Shown: positions 11,805 through 22,561 of the stretch, piece after piece
Layout of the letters: every line of letters starts with the position of its first letter
How positions within the stretch are numbered: the first letter of the stretch is position 1
Source of the DNA: Persicaria tinctoria
Taxonomy: Eukaryota > Streptophyta > Magnoliopsida > Caryophyllales > Polygonaceae
Reading direction: 5' to 3'
DNA: 64,000 nt
Assembly (NCBI GenBank): GCA_037127255.1
Contig: JBANSL010000018.1
Location: 24,091,175 to 24,155,174, forward strand
Position numbers and translations under genes: made by a program
Notes under the pieces: model-generated
What the model was told of the DNA's origin: nothing
Databases searched by the model: none
Seen by the model: only the letters and a program-made list of their open reading frames with translations

Positions 11805-12068
11805 ATGTCGGGTGTCTTCAACCGAATTACCCGGGGTCGCAAGAGTGTAAGTGGAGCCCCATCTTCATCGACCCCGAGTGTCGGAGGAGGCGGCTCGAAC
11901 CCGGCGACGGCGGCGGCACCAAGCCTTCGGAGAAGTGCGTCGGTCTCGGCGGCGAGCGGATCCCAACGTCGTCGAGATGATGCTCTACTAGCCGACCACA
12001 TCGACGAGATCATGGAGGAGGAGGAGGCCGAGCCCGAGGGGACCCCCCATGCCGGAACTCTGACTTGA
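11805..12068 (+). CDS. 87-codon ORF downstream of a TATA box, hAT-associated, unknown
   Basis: The ATG at 11805 lies about 160 bp after ATATAAATACCC and a CT-rich leader typical of plant 5' UTRs. The product starts MSGVFNRITRGRKS, then is Ser/Gly/Ala-rich and ends acidic (MEEEEAEPEG). Its stop abuts the G-run that serves as the retroelement's polypurine tract. It resembles the low-complexity N-terminus that precedes BED fingers in plant hAT proteins, but has no domain of its own. It is probably a truncated transposase start. Confidence 0.35.
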   Translation: MSGVFNRITRGRKSVSGAPSSSTPSVGGGGSNPATAAAPSLRRSASVSAASGSQRRRDDALLADHIDEIMEEEEAEPEGTPHAGTLT

Positions 12069-12081
12069 GGGGGGGGGGGGG
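12069..12081 (+). other. Polypurine tract of copia 1
   Basis: A run of about 13 G lies between TTGAG and the start of the 3' LTR (TAATAGAAC). Confidence 0.6.
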
Positions 12082-12266
12082 TAATAGAACTATGGATATA
12101 GGATATATTATGTATGTTTTATATACTTAGGGCTATATTATGTAAATATACAAAAGCTATATCTTCCTCTATAAATAGAGGTAAGGTAGCTCAGCTGTAA
12201 CCAATTTTGTTCGATTGTCTTTTAGCTTACTCTTGCTCTCTCTAATGGAGAATCTCTCGTTTCTCA
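12082..12266 (+). repeat. 3' LTR of copia element 1
   Basis: It matches the 5' LTR over its length with scattered substitutions (for example CAGTTGTAACC versus CAGCTGTAACC), so the insertion is old. It is followed by the ATAAC duplication. Confidence 0.85.
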
Positions 12267-12437
12267 ATAACCACAATAACCAACGAGAGAAGCACCATTC
12301 AGCAAAGCCTCAAATCAGGATTATAAGATTTGACGTTACCATCTCAAATTTTCACAATCAAATCTACAATCCTTTGGTGGAATTGATGACCAAGCTATCC
12401 CCTCAATCGTGATCCTAGTCAACCCCATCTTCATACC

Positions 12438-12820
12438 TAGGGGTGTTATTCGAGCCGAACGAGCCGAGTTTGGCATGTTCAAGCTTGTTCATTTGTTAAA
12501 CGAGCTCGAGTCGAGCCGAGCCCAATTTTTAAACGAGCTTTCTTTTTTGTTCAAGCTCAGCTTGTTTTAGTAAATGAACGAGTTCGAGCCGAGCTTTTTT
12601 CGAGCTTTAAATTGTTTTGTTGGGTCATAACATATTAACTTAAAGAAAATTTTAGAAATTTCGTATTATTCGAGCCTAAATCAAACGAGCCGAGCTTTCA
12701 ACCGAGCTTAAAATCATGTTCAAGCTCGGCTTGTTTATGTAAGTGAACGAGCTCGAGTCGAGCTTTTTCGAGCCAATCCCGAGCCTAGCTCGAGCTGTTT
12801 GAGCTCATATAACAGCCCTA
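12438..12820. mobile_element. hAT MITE rich in GAGCTCGAG motifs
   Basis: The left end TAGGGGTGTTAT mirrors the right end ATAACAGCCCTA. The flanks are TTCATACC (left) and TTCATATA (right), matching at 6 of 8 positions as an 8-bp hAT target duplication. The 383-bp interior is packed with subterminal ACGAGC/GAGCTCGAG motifs on both strands and has no ORF. Confidence 0.8.
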
Positions 12821-13227
12821 TTCATATAGCTGCAACCAAGCCTGACCATAAAGACTAAAAGGGACCCACATAACAATGCATCACAGGCTAGAACACTTAA
12901 TTCCTTTCATCAATCAATTCACCGCCTTTAAGTTGCTCCCCCCCACAGTTAATTTGCCTGATAAAGCTACACATACACATTTACAATTTGATACGGGTCG
13001 ATCACGCACACAAAGGTTTAATCTATTAATCTACGGGATTAACTTAATTCTAACACAAAAACTTAAGCCTAATTAATTAATCATATATATTAATTTTAAC
13101 TCTCAAAATAAATATACGATAGACGTGCTGGAAGTAACTAACAAGCAGCGGAGGAGTGTGGGCCGGATGAACAAAGGCTTGTTCTGGTTCGGGTTCAGCT
13201 CGATCGAACAGAACTAACTAGCTAGCA
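12821..13227. other. 3' flank of the HD-Zip gene, no gene seen
   Basis: Unique-looking AT-rich DNA downstream of the minus-strand HD-Zip II stop codon. It presumably holds the 3' UTR and polyadenylation signals. No element ends or ORFs of note. Confidence 0.5.
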
Positions 13228-14887
13228 TTATTGGAGGCAAGCACAGGTGGTTTGTGACTTGTGAGGATGGCGGTGCTCGTTGATTTCGCAAGAAGGGCAT
13301 ATGGAGAGGGTGGCTGCTGGTGGGGTGTTGGTGTTGGCGGTGGCTCCGGCTCTGGCTAGTTTGAGCTCCAGCAGCTCCATCTGCAGCTTCTTGTTCTCTT
13401 CGGATAGCCTCTCGCAACACTTCTTCAGGAGTTCACACTCCGTTTCCGTTTGCTTCAGCTTTGTCCTATATATAATTATATATGTTCGATCATATAAATT
13501 AATGATTTTAGATACGTACTATTTTTTAAGTCCGTTGTTTTTACTTAAAAACTGAAAATAAATAGCTTTAATTATATGAATATGACTTGAATTACTTATA
13601 AATTTCACTTCATAATTGACGGATACTTAATATAGAATGAAATATATACCTTGCTCTTCTGTTTTGAAACCACACCTCCACTTGACGTGGACGTAGATTA
13701 AGTTGCTTTGCCAGTGCTTGTTTTTCGTTCTAATCCGGCCAATCAATTAATTAAAACAAGATTAGTAAACTTAATTCAAGAGAGGATATATATAGAGATT
13801 AGAGAGGTTGGATTCAATTCAAACATCGATCTTCTATAAATTATGAAGAATTTTAGAGCTTAGATTAAGAAGATTAATGAATGAGATTTAAAAAAACCAT
13901 GATTATTAGTACATAATTTATATGAATAATCAGTTACTACATACGATAAATTAGTATATAAAAAGATAGTTAATGCATATGTATAATTAATAATTATATT
14001 TATGTCACATGTGTGGAATGATTCCCGTATTAACGAACGATTGAGATTTGTGGGTAGTACTCATAGGTCCTCACTTCGAACCTCGGAATGGCCGCTCTTT
14101 ATTTACCAATTCAAGGAATGATTCCTGTATAAACATCTCTTACGAGTTACAATGTAAACTGTACATGAACAAATTAATTAACTATTCATGCATAACGATA
14201 TAATTATTCATCTGGCATAGTATAATTATTCATATGTATTAGCAGTTTTTCATATAAAAATTATTCACCGGTTGCAATATGATTATTTGTATGACTAATT
14301 ATGTTGTTTTAGACCAATAATTTTACTCTTCAAAAGTTCTTTAAATCTCAGTCGTTCGTTCGTTGATCTTCTTAATCCAACGCTCCATATTAATTTGTAT
14401 ATGTATATATGCACACTATTAAAGATAACTATGCGGAGATTGATAAACATACAGGATTGAGGGTGGCGTGTTTCTTGAAGATGTCTTCAAGAAGAGCATA
14501 TTGGTCCTTGGAGAGCCTCAACTTCTTTCTGCAGGGGCTGGCTTCCCCCTCACCATCGTCGTCCTCGACATTGTGGCGCCTCCCGGAATACCGACCACCC
14601 TTTCCAAAATCCTTGTCCTGATCATCACAAGTCGTCGGCGAGCGCTTCTTAGGAGCGCTGTTGGCGGTGTAGGAAGACGGACCCAAAGAAAGAGGCGGCG
14701 GCAAGAGGCGGTCGAACTTGAAGGCCACAAATGCTTGTTTGTGGACCTTAAGCTTGTTGTTTACGGCATCCTCGAATCCCGCGAGGGCGAGGGAGAGGCC
14801 AGTGTTGCAGGGTTGATCTTGCGGTGAACCCACTTGGAAGGGATGAGTACCGGTGCCGCCGGCTCTATAGAACTCGAAAGGGGACAT
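13228..14887 (-). CDS. HD-Zip class II transcription factor, three exons
   Basis: Exons on the minus strand are 14887-14453, 13729-13650 and 13465-13228. They join in frame to 250 codons plus stop, and both introns (723 and 184 nt) have GT..AG borders. The N-terminus carries an EAR-like LSLAL motif ([11 protein letters not shown]), typical of transcriptional repressors. The homeodomain starts at [16 protein letters not shown], with an intron after TLNP, the usual class II position. Exon 2 ends with helix 3, [13 protein letters not shown]. The leucine zipper follows at once in exon 3 ([15 protein letters not shown], Leu every seven residues), then [10 protein letters not shown], the CPSCE redox motif that defines class II. 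Expected role: nuclear DNA-binding repressor on CAATNATTG-type sites, often in shade or auxin responses. Length fits the HAT22/HAT9 type, but orthology needs a tree. Every key residue is present, so it is probably functional. Confidence 0.93.
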
Positions 14888-14968
14888 GATATAGGAGTTA
14901 TGTTTAGTGTAGTACAAAGTGTCAATGCGAGGGTTTGAGAGGTTAGAGGTGGACAAAAATGATGGGGA

Positions 14969-14976
14969 TTTATATA
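14969..14976 (-). promoter_or_regulatory. TATA box of the HD-Zip II gene
   Basis: TATATAAA reads on the minus strand 82 bp upstream of the ATG at 14887, leaving room for a 5' UTR of about 50 nt. Confidence 0.75.
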
Positions 14977-14977
14977 G

Positions 14978-15865
14978 CGCGCATTGGTAATGGTATCTCT
15001 AGTATTATGTTGATCATGACCTCACGTGGGCTAGTGGTATGGCGTAAACCATGCATGCATATAAGTGTTGTGATGTGAATGATGTTTGTTCCACGTCGAA
15101 CGGTCCGAGAACCTGAGCCTTGTATGAAACTCTATTGGTGTTGTGTGTTCGACTTAGACCTCCACGTACGTTATATGGCCCCCGAGATTTATGAACATGA
15201 GAATTTTTTTTATTAAGCCTGAAACTAATTGAGAGGCTGACGAATCGGCAGACGGTCTAGTCGTCAACATACAACATATAAAACACGTACAAAAATAGCA
15301 CAAATAAAAGAAACTACCCAAGAACCTATATAATCTATCAGGCAGCGGAGAAGTCAATCAGGGAGATCCAAAATGAGGCACGAATATCGAAAACACGGAT
15401 GAGTGTGACTTATCAATACGAGAATTGAACCCGTCCCATGTGCAATTTAATTGGTAGTATAAATGTTTATTTTTACATTAGGGGATTAGGGGAAAAAATA
15501 TAGACTTTTCCAAAATGGGAAGGGAGGGGGGATTAATTCAATAATGAGGTTTTGATGGATTAATAAATACCGAGTACTACAGGATAGTACGTGGGTACGC
15601 AGTGATGTGAAGCTTGCTGAAGATGACGAACATTGGTATGAATGCGTAATTAATTTCGACCAAAAATAATGAATGCGTAATTACTGATACACTTAATTAC
15701 CATGTTTACTTGCAAATAGTTTGAATTAATTGAGTGCGTACGTGCAACTATTCCGGATATCATATCCATCTGCACTAATAATTCAATTCACCTTGTTTAA
15801 TTTCTTTTAATTACCATGTCGTCGAAGGGGGTTTAGAGCAAACTTTCAACACATTTGATCGACCT
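14978..15865. other. Upstream region of the HD-Zip II gene
   Basis: Low-copy-looking AT-rich DNA, the natural promoter region. I see no ORF, TIR or LTR in it. Confidence 0.4.
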
Positions 15866-16224
15866 AAAATTAAGATGAACAAATGATAAAAGTATGATTG
15901 AATTTGACATTAATTTCCTATACAACTTGTGGTTTTTGTTATTTTTATGTAGAATTGGCATTCAAAGATTCATATTTTTCGATCATCGTAATTATAAAAA
16001 TTATCACTACCCATTTATGTTATTGTTATGCCTCTGATCGAGAATATGGAATTGAAAGGGAGCGAAGAGATTCAGGAAGGAGAAGGTTAGAAAAGATTAG
16101 GGAAGAAGGAGGTGAATAGAGAAGGCGTCAGGGATGACCGAGTTTCCAATAAAATGGAAGAACGAGTAAAGGGAAGAGGAGAGAGGTTAGGGTTAAGGGA
16201 GAAAAAAGGGTAATTGGGATTTGA
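15866..16224. repeat. Dispersed/duplicated block X, copy 1
   Basis: Runs from AAGATGAACAAATGATAAAAG to AGGGTAATTGGGATTTGA. It recurs with few changes at 19597-19951, and its right end recurs at 18798-18850. Each copy is followed by the same SINE. No coding sequence. Confidence 0.75.
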
Positions 16225-16428
16225 TTTTTTTTTTTTTTTAGTATCGATCCCTACATATATGTGCCCTACATATATGTGCCCTAACCTGTAAAGAATGCGA
16301 ACCGGTAAGCTACGCAGCAAACCACCAGGTAGGCTCACCCAATCCAATGAAGGCTTGAACACACATTAATTACAATGGGATTTGAACCCTCAAGGGTTAC
16401 CTCTCCCTTAATTACCACTAGAGCAAGG
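16225..16428 (-). mobile_element. tRNA-derived SINE, copy 1
   Basis: On the minus strand, the head carries a degenerate pol III A box (TTGCTCTAGTGGTAA) and a good B box (GGTTCAAATCC, plus-strand 16378-16388). The body follows, then a poly(A) tail seen here as a T-run at 16225-16237. Size near 200 bp fits a plant SINE. 'ACATATATGTGCCCT' is locally duplicated in the tail-side body. Confidence 0.75.
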
Positions 16429-16499
16429 GGTCATTGGTCACTTTGATACCTATTACAATTACACTTTATGGGTGCATTTGCATATATACTATTAATACC

Positions 16500-17234
16500 A
16501 TTACACACATCACATGCTCTATACATGTATTATGACAATATCTATACCGTAAGGGGCGAGACCGCCGCCGGGGAGCTCCGCCCCCCGGACCCCCCGATGC
16601 AACGCTGGTAAAAAATTATTCAAGACACATTAACAATAATCTTAATTCACTTCATATTATTATTCACACACATCGTCATTTTATTCTTGCACTTTTATCA
16701 TTTCATTTATGCACTTTATATTTGCACAACAAAAAATGTTGAAAACGGGGAAAAAAAAAAGTGCATTTACCCATAAAATTAGACTCATTTACCTATTTAC
16801 CCATAAAATTAGGTTCATTTACCCATAAATTAAGCATATTTCAATTATAAATTTTTATAATTGGAATATGCCTATTTACCTATTTACCCATAACGAATTA
16901 TTATGTCTGCACAACATAAAGTTATTTTTGCACAATATAATGTTATCTGTGCACAACATTAAGTTATATTTGCACAACGTAAAGTGACAGCACAAAAAAA
17001 AATGTTGGGACGTAACCAAAAAAAAACTTGGCCCGAGAAGTGGGGCACATGAGCAGGGGGCACACGCATGGGGAAAGGGGGCACATGGGGTCGGAATTTT
17101 TGTTAATTAAATTAGGCACATTCACTTATAAATTAGGCCCCATTAGCAATTTACTTACAAAAATTAGGCCCTTTAAGAGAATTTTACACCTTAAACATTT
17201 TACATCCTCTGACAATTTTACATTTGAACCTTTG

Positions 17235-17237
<3 letters not shown>
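16500..17237. mobile_element. Family-B TIR element, right-hand part
   Basis: Shares with 19150-19590, 23810-24487 and 45840-46584 the sequence from CCGTAAGGGGCGAGACC, through repeats of ACCCATAAAATTAG and TTGCACAACATAA, to the end TTTTACATTTGAACCTTTGCTC next to a (TA)n tract. The left TIR of this copy was not found. Short ORFs here are low-complexity chance frames. Confidence 0.65.

Positions 17238-17308
<71 letters not shown>
17238..17308. repeat. (TA)n microsatellite
   Basis: About 35 uninterrupted TA units between the end of a family-B element and the start of a family-C element. Confidence 0.98.
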
Positions 17309-17312
<4 letters not shown>

Positions 17313-17752
17313 GTGGTTCGGGTATGCACACCCCTTAGGATGTGCACTGTGCACAAATATTATTCAGTGAAATGTGAAACACTATTCGGTGAAATTTGAA
17401 GCATTATTCGGTGAAATGTGAAGCATTCTACAGAATACTATTATGTTTTTTTTTTTCGTTCTGTTCAGATAAAAACGTTCCAATTCCACTGAATAATTTG
17501 TAACATTCTATCGAATAATGTTTATTTTTTTATTCATCCATTTCAAATAAAAAAACCTCAATTCCCTAAACAATACTTACAATTTATACAAATGTTTCAA
17601 ATTTCACCAAATAATGTTTCACATTCCCCTAAACAATACTCACATTTCACCGAATAATGCTTCAAATTTCATCGAATAATGTTTCACATTTCACCAAATA
17701 AATAATTGTGCACAGTGCACACCCTAAGGCTTGTGCACAAATGATTCATACC
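17309..17752. mobile_element. Family-C fold-back MITE, copy 1
   Basis: The left end GGGTGTGGTTCGGGTATGC, followed by CCTTAGGATGTGCACTGTGC, is mirrored at the right by GCACAGTGCACACCCTAAGG and ATGATTCATACC. Internal ATTCGGTGAAATGTGAA motifs recur in both orientations, so most of the 444 bp can fold on itself. Related copies lie at 42938-43388 and 46997-47379, all beside TA tracts. Confidence 0.85.
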
Positions 17753-18414
17753 GTATAAGAATATATTTATATTATACCGTATTGAAACCAAAAATTTAAA
17801 ATTCCAAATAATAATAAAACATTAAAACATATAAGAAATAAAAAAAATTATAAAAAATAAACAATACCTTTCTACTTGTGTTTGGCATTTTTTTTTTAAT
17901 TACTGTTGGTGTTGCCAGCTCTAGAACTGCCTATTTGTAATGGGATTGTTATGTAATACTTTAATTTGCACCTTTCTACTTGCTATTTTTTGAGTTAATT
18001 GGATTGTTTTTAACCTTTCTTACGAGGGACAAATCTCGCCCCATCCCGATCCCGTCCCGCAAAAAATATGTGGGATGGAACCTTGAATTACCCCAATTCC
18101 ATCCCGTCCCGTCCCATTTTTACCCCTACTAATTGTAATACTTTCTACGACTCACTCTACTATATATAATTGTAATTGTAATTGCAACACTCCGTACTTT
18201 CTACGGACATATATGTATATGAGAATATTTATGGAAATTGAATTTGTAATATAAATCTATTGCTATTGTATTGGTTTTTATTTTTCGGAATTGTTTTCTT
18301 TAAGAAAAATTAACGAGGGACAAGACCCCTCCCGTCCCGTAAGGAATAAGGCCCGGTGGGGTTTTAAAAAAAATCCCTTTCCGATTCTGTCCCACTAAAA
18401 ATACGCGGGACAGG
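17753..18414. repeat. Duplicated segment Z with GGGACGGGA-type hAT-like pieces
   Basis: Nearly the same sequence occurs at 47466-48145. It contains two GGGACGGGA-rich stretches, one ending in ACCCCTACT, which look like remnants of non-autonomous hAT-like elements. No coding capacity. Confidence 0.6.
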
Positions 18415-18797
18415 TGCTATGATGCATTTAAATAGACATAATAGGTTGCATTTAGCTTAGGTTATGATGCACATCGTGCATGGTTTAAGTAGAATTTGTA
18501 TATTTGCTCTCTATGTTGGTGGAGTCGGAATCTACACACTTTTATTGATTATTTCATGTAACTGTGGATCCGAGGATGAGACATGGGTTAATAACGCATT
18601 GGATGAGGAAGTCAAGTTGATCGAAGAAGTTTACAAGAAGATCTAAAGAGGTCATGAGAAGAAGAAGAAGCAAGCCTAAACGAATAACAAGTCTGCAGAA
18701 GTTGTCGCTAGACATGCTAAACTTGTTTTGCACTTTCTGGAGGACTCGATTGTCCGATTGACTGTTATGACCATGCGTTGGAAAGCTCTTTCAGAAA
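18415..18797 (+). repeat. Truncated LTR, copy of the solo LTR at 48146
   Basis: Begins TGCTATGATGC directly after ACAGG, the same junction as the complete solo LTR at 48146. It follows that LTR for about 380 bp, then breaks off into block X. A 60-codon frame here has a longer counterpart in the other copy and is not considered a gene. Confidence 0.75.
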
Positions 18798-18850
18798 TTT
18801 GAGAGAAGAGCGGTTAGGGTTAAGGGAGAAAAAAGGGTAATTGGGATTTG

Positions 18851-19065
18851 ATTTTTTTTTTTTTAGTATCGATCCCGATATCATGTTGTCAACTAATCCC
18901 TACATATATGTGCCCTAACCTGTAAAGAATGCGAACCGGTAAGCTACGCAGCAAACCACCAGGTAGGCTCACCCAATCCAATGAAGGCTTGAACACACAT
19001 TAATTACAATGGGATTTGAACCCTCAAGGGTTACCTCTCCCTTAATTACCATTAGAGCAAGGGGT
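18851..19065 (-). mobile_element. tRNA-derived SINE, copy 2
   Basis: Same family and strand as the copy at 16225, with T-run (poly(A) on minus) at the left edge and B box GGTTCAAATCC near the right. This copy retains GATATCATGTTGTCAACTAA, which copy 1 has lost. The preceding 53 bases (18798-18850) are the right end of block X. Confidence 0.75.
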
Positions 19066-19596
19066 CATTGGTCACTTTGATGCCTATTACAATTACACTT
19101 TATGGGTGCATTTGCATATATACTATTAATACCATTACACACATCACATGCTCTATACATCTATTATGACAATATCTATACCGTAAGGGGCGAGACCACC
19201 GCCGGGGAGCTCCGCCCCCCGGACCCCTCGATGCAACGCTGGTAAAAAATGAATCAAGACAAATTAACAATAATCTTAATTCACTTCATATTATTATTCA
19301 CACACATCGTCATTTTATTCTTGCACTTTTATTATTTCATTTTCGCACTTTATATTTGCACAACAAAAAATGTTGAGAACGGGGAAAAACAAGTGCATTT
19401 ACCCATAAAATTAGAATCATTTACCTATTTACCCATAAAATTAGGTTCATTTACCCATAAATTAAGCATATTTCAACTATAAATTTTTATAATTGGAATA
19501 GGCCCATTTACCTATTTACCTATAACGAATTATTATGTCTACACAACATAAAATTATTTTTGCACAATATAATGATATATGTGCACAACATCAAGT
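19066..19596. repeat. Family-B element fragment
   Basis: Repeats 16440-16945 closely (CCGTAAGGGGCGAGACC through TTGCACAATATAATG). It is cut off at CACAACATCAAGTT, where block X copy 2 begins. Confidence 0.7.
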
Positions 19597-19951
19597 TAAG
19601 ATGAACAGATGATAAAAGTATGATTGAATTTGACATTAATTTCATATACAACTTGTGGTTTTTGTTATTTTTATGTAGAATTGTCATTCAAAGATTCATA
19701 TTTTTCGATCATCGTAATTATAAAGATTTTCACTACCCATTTATGTTATTGTTATGCCTCTGATCCAGAATATGGAATTGAAAGGGAGCAAAGAGATTAA
19801 GGAAGGAGAAGGTTAGAAAAGATTAGGGAAGAAGGAGGTGAATAGAGAAGACGTCAGGGATGATCGAGTTTCCAATAAAATGGAAGAACGAGTAAAGGGA
19901 AGAGGAGAGAGGTTAGGGTTAAGGGAGAAAAAAGGGTAATTGGGATTTGAT
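19597..19951. repeat. Block X, copy 2
   Basis: Matches 15866-16224 with a few substitutions and ends in the same GGGATTTGATT before a SINE. Confidence 0.75.
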
Positions 19952-21480
19952 TACTTTTTTTTTAGTATGGGTCCGAGGTTGTCAACTAATCCACACATAT
20001 TCGAGCCTTAGCCTGTAAAGAATGTGAACCGGTAATTAGGTACGCGGCAAACCATCAAGTAGGCTCACCCAATCCAACGAAGGCTTGAACACACATTAAT
20101 TACAAGTGAAAATTTGAGAGAAGGTACCTTTTTCAAGTTTTTTATTGGTAATTATACCCTTAAATTTTTTTTTTTAGTAATTATACCTTTTTAGGGTGAA
20201 TTTTACCTAAAAACCCTTAAGGTAGGATTTTTATCTTTTCAAAATTAAAATAAAAGTAAATAGATATAGATAAGATTTTATCTTTTTAAAATGAAAATAA
20301 AAGTAAATAGATATAGATAAGATTGTTTTACGTTTTGAAAAGAAAAATTATTTGGATTATTGATTTGTACGTACACATGCTACTTTTTCCATTAGAGGTT
20401 CAATTAATCATCTGGTGAATTGTCTCGGGTTACAGGAAATTCAATTTTGATTGTAACATATTGTAATCGATTATAACCCTAGAGTACTACAATAAACTTA
20501 ATTATTGTAACTATTATTCTTGAAACCTTATTATTCTTGTAACCGATTGTAACCCTAGAGTACTACAAGAAACTTAATTATTGTAACCATTATTCTTGAA
20601 ATCTTAATTACGGAGTATTGAAACTTAATTATTGTAACCATTATTCTTGAAACCTTATTATTCTTGAAACTTAATTATTGTAACAATTAGAGGTTTAACT
20701 GATTAATTGTATGTGTTTTGATTCTTGTAATTAATTATTTGTACCTAATTTATAACTTAACTAACATGTTAATGTTTTAATAGGCTACAATAAATACACA
20801 TAATAGATTGTAATTAATTCATTGTAACTGAACTTGTAATCAATATTGTACCTTAATTACGAGAAGCAAATATTTATTAGAAGTTACTACTCCGTACTAT
20901 CTATCAACAATTATGTTAATGTAACTTATATAATCAACATCAACATTGTAGCTAACGTCGACCGTCGATTGCTGGCCAATTGAATCTACAAGATCAAGCA
21001 ATAGCCCTTCGTGTACGTTGGACAATAATCAAATATGAGGGCACGCACGTTCTTTCAATTCTCTTCATCCAACATTAGGCTCTTGCTTTTAGGATTTATG
21101 GAATATACTGCAGTAATTATAGCATAAAAGATATATATAACCACGTACCTTCAATCTTGTAACTTGATTTCAATTGGCATAGACCATCAAAATAAAGCGT
21201 TGGATGAGAAGAATATGGTGTATTGAGCGATTAACCCAGTTAATCAATCTGGGAAGAAGAAGATGGTTACAAAATACGTGATTTATGGAAATGATTAACA
21301 ATATTTTTTTCTCTCTCTCGAAGGGCAAATCAGCCCTTAATAATAAAAAAGGTATAATTACCAAAAAACAACTTCTATTGGTATAATCACTCATAAAAAA
21401 TTTGGAAAATGGATTTGAACCCTTAATCTCTTATAAGGGTTACCTCTCCCTTAATTGCCATTAAAGCAAGGGGTCATTGG
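19952..21480 (-). mobile_element. tRNA-derived SINE, copy 3, split by an insertion
   Basis: The tail side of the SINE (19952-20105) stops at ACACACATTAATTACAA. The head with its B box resumes at about 21408 (ATTTGAACCCTTAATC). The intervening ~1.3 kb is foreign DNA. Confidence 0.65.
20106..21407. mobile_element. AT-rich TIR-like insertion within SINE copy 3
   Basis: Near the left edge the sequence reads ATTGGTAATTATACCC; near the right edge its inverse, GGTATAATTACC, occurs twice. The interior holds repeated CTTAATTATTGTAACCATT phrases (20500-20690). It has no transposase. The superfamily and target duplication could not be fixed. Confidence 0.45.
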
Positions 21481-21535
21481 TCACTTTGATGCCTATTACA
21501 ATTACACTTTATGGGTGCATATACTATTAATAGTG

Positions 21536-21712
21536 GGGTGGGCGCGGGACGGGACGGGATGGGGTCGTCCCGCGTCCCGCGGGATGGGGGTCGTCTCGCG
21601 TCCCGTCCCGCGTAAATTTTGCAGGACGGGACCGGGACGAGATTCACTGTTTTTTTTCAATTCCGCACGGACCTTATCCCTCACGGGACGGGCCCTGTCC
21701 CTCAAATAAAAA
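21536..21712. mobile_element. GGGACGGGA-rich hAT-like element piece
   Basis: Starts GTGGGGTGGGCGCGGGAC inside the block-X continuation, the common hAT-type end GGGGTGGGC, followed by alternating GGGAC/GTCCC motifs. The far end is not clear. Positions 21713-21961 are AT-rich with a short TA tract. Confidence 0.45.
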
Positions 21713-22029
21713 ACATTATAAAAAATTTCTAAAATTCTTATACATTTTACGGTTTTTAAAGACGTAACATATATAAATTTATACTAATATTTTTTTATAT
21801 TTTATAATTTTCTTTATATATACACACTGGACACATTATATATATAATTAGACACATAATATATATACCATATAGAATATAGTTATGTTATTTACCCTAA
21901 TCAAATTGCTAATTACTTCAAAGTATACACTTTGTATTACAGTGTTATATATATATATATAGGGAAGAGTTAAAATGTAAAATATCCTTAGGATGTAAAA
22001 TTGCTTAAGGTGTAAAATTTTGTAAAATA

Positions 22030-22430
22030 AACACCCGCACCCACAATTTCAAAAGCACCGCCTACGCTCATAGTACCAGGCACCACGTTCCTCTCGGCCT
22101 CCCACACCCACACCCGCGTCGAGCCACCTCCGGCCACCAGCGCCTAGCCACGCTCGAGCCCACCCTTGGGCGCACCCCCCGAGCCCTGACTTGGCTTGGT
22201 TCGAGCCCAGTTGCACCATCACCGAACCTTTTCCCCCTTGTTCGAGCCACCACTTTCTCGGCCTTCCCCGCCACCAACGAACCACCTCCAGCCACCAGCC
22301 CCCACCCGCTCGAACCCCCTCACTCAGGCGCACCCCCCCGAGACCGGAACCCCCTTGGTTCGTGCCCAGCCGACATCGAGTCCATCTTCCACAACAGTGA
22401 TGTTCGGTCCTTTTGGCTCGTAATACATTC
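22030..22430. other. GC-rich, CpG-rich segment inside the family-B element
   Basis: A GC island of about 400 bp with overlapping frames on both strands (94 codons minus, 75 codons plus). It contains an imperfect tandem duplication: ACCAGCGCC...TTCGAGCCCAG followed by ACCAGCCCC...TTCGTGCCCAG. The 22430-22560 sequence beyond it looks like an intron start. It may be a captured 5' gene fragment, but no protein family is recognised. Confidence 0.35.
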
Positions 22431-22561
22431 GAAATCCCGATTTTGCTCCTTGTTTCAACTCGAATTTGGTATGATTTCTAACCCTAAACTTTTTTATTAC
22501 AATTATTTAGATTGTTTGAATGATTTAGGTTGAGACTGAAAATCTAGGGTTTGATTTAGGA

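Larger units (their letters stand above)
10550..12068 (+). mobile_element. hAT-transposon-derived insert in copia 1
   Basis: The sequence changes abruptly after RNase H to GC-rich DNA full of ACCCG/CGGGT motifs, including a 26-bp perfect palindrome centred on GTTAAC (10569-10594). Two promoter-like units follow in the same direction: GGCTATAAATACCCG (near 10820) before a BED-finger fragment, and GGCCATATAAATACCCCC (near 11638) before an 87-codon ORF. Motif-rich subterminal DNA with a BED protein points to an Ac-like hAT element. Its own TIRs were not found. Confidence 0.5.
5824..12266 (+). mobile_element. Ty1/copia retrotransposon 1, degenerate
   Basis: Short LTRs (5824-6005 and 12082-12266) are flanked by a perfect 5-bp target duplication ATAAC (5819-5823 and 12267-12271). 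A tRNA-iMet-like primer site (TGGTATCAAACC, 6006-6017) follows the 5' LTR, and a G-rich polypurine tract precedes the 3' LTR. Domain order is gag, protease, integrase, RT, RNase H, as in copia. LTR length and Gag motifs suggest the Ale/Retrofit lineage. Stops and frameshifts in every domain make it non-autonomous. hAT-like sequence sits between RNase H and the 3' LTR (10550-12068). Confidence 0.9.

Noticed and set aside
14409..14827. Plus-strand frames of 70 and 119 codons opposite the HD-Zip exon 1
   Set aside because: Antisense shadows of a GC-rich exon, with no domain or promoter.
17028..17356. Open frames made of Tyr-Ile repeats
   Set aside because: They are readings of a (TA)n microsatellite. 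The same holds for 43341-43589.
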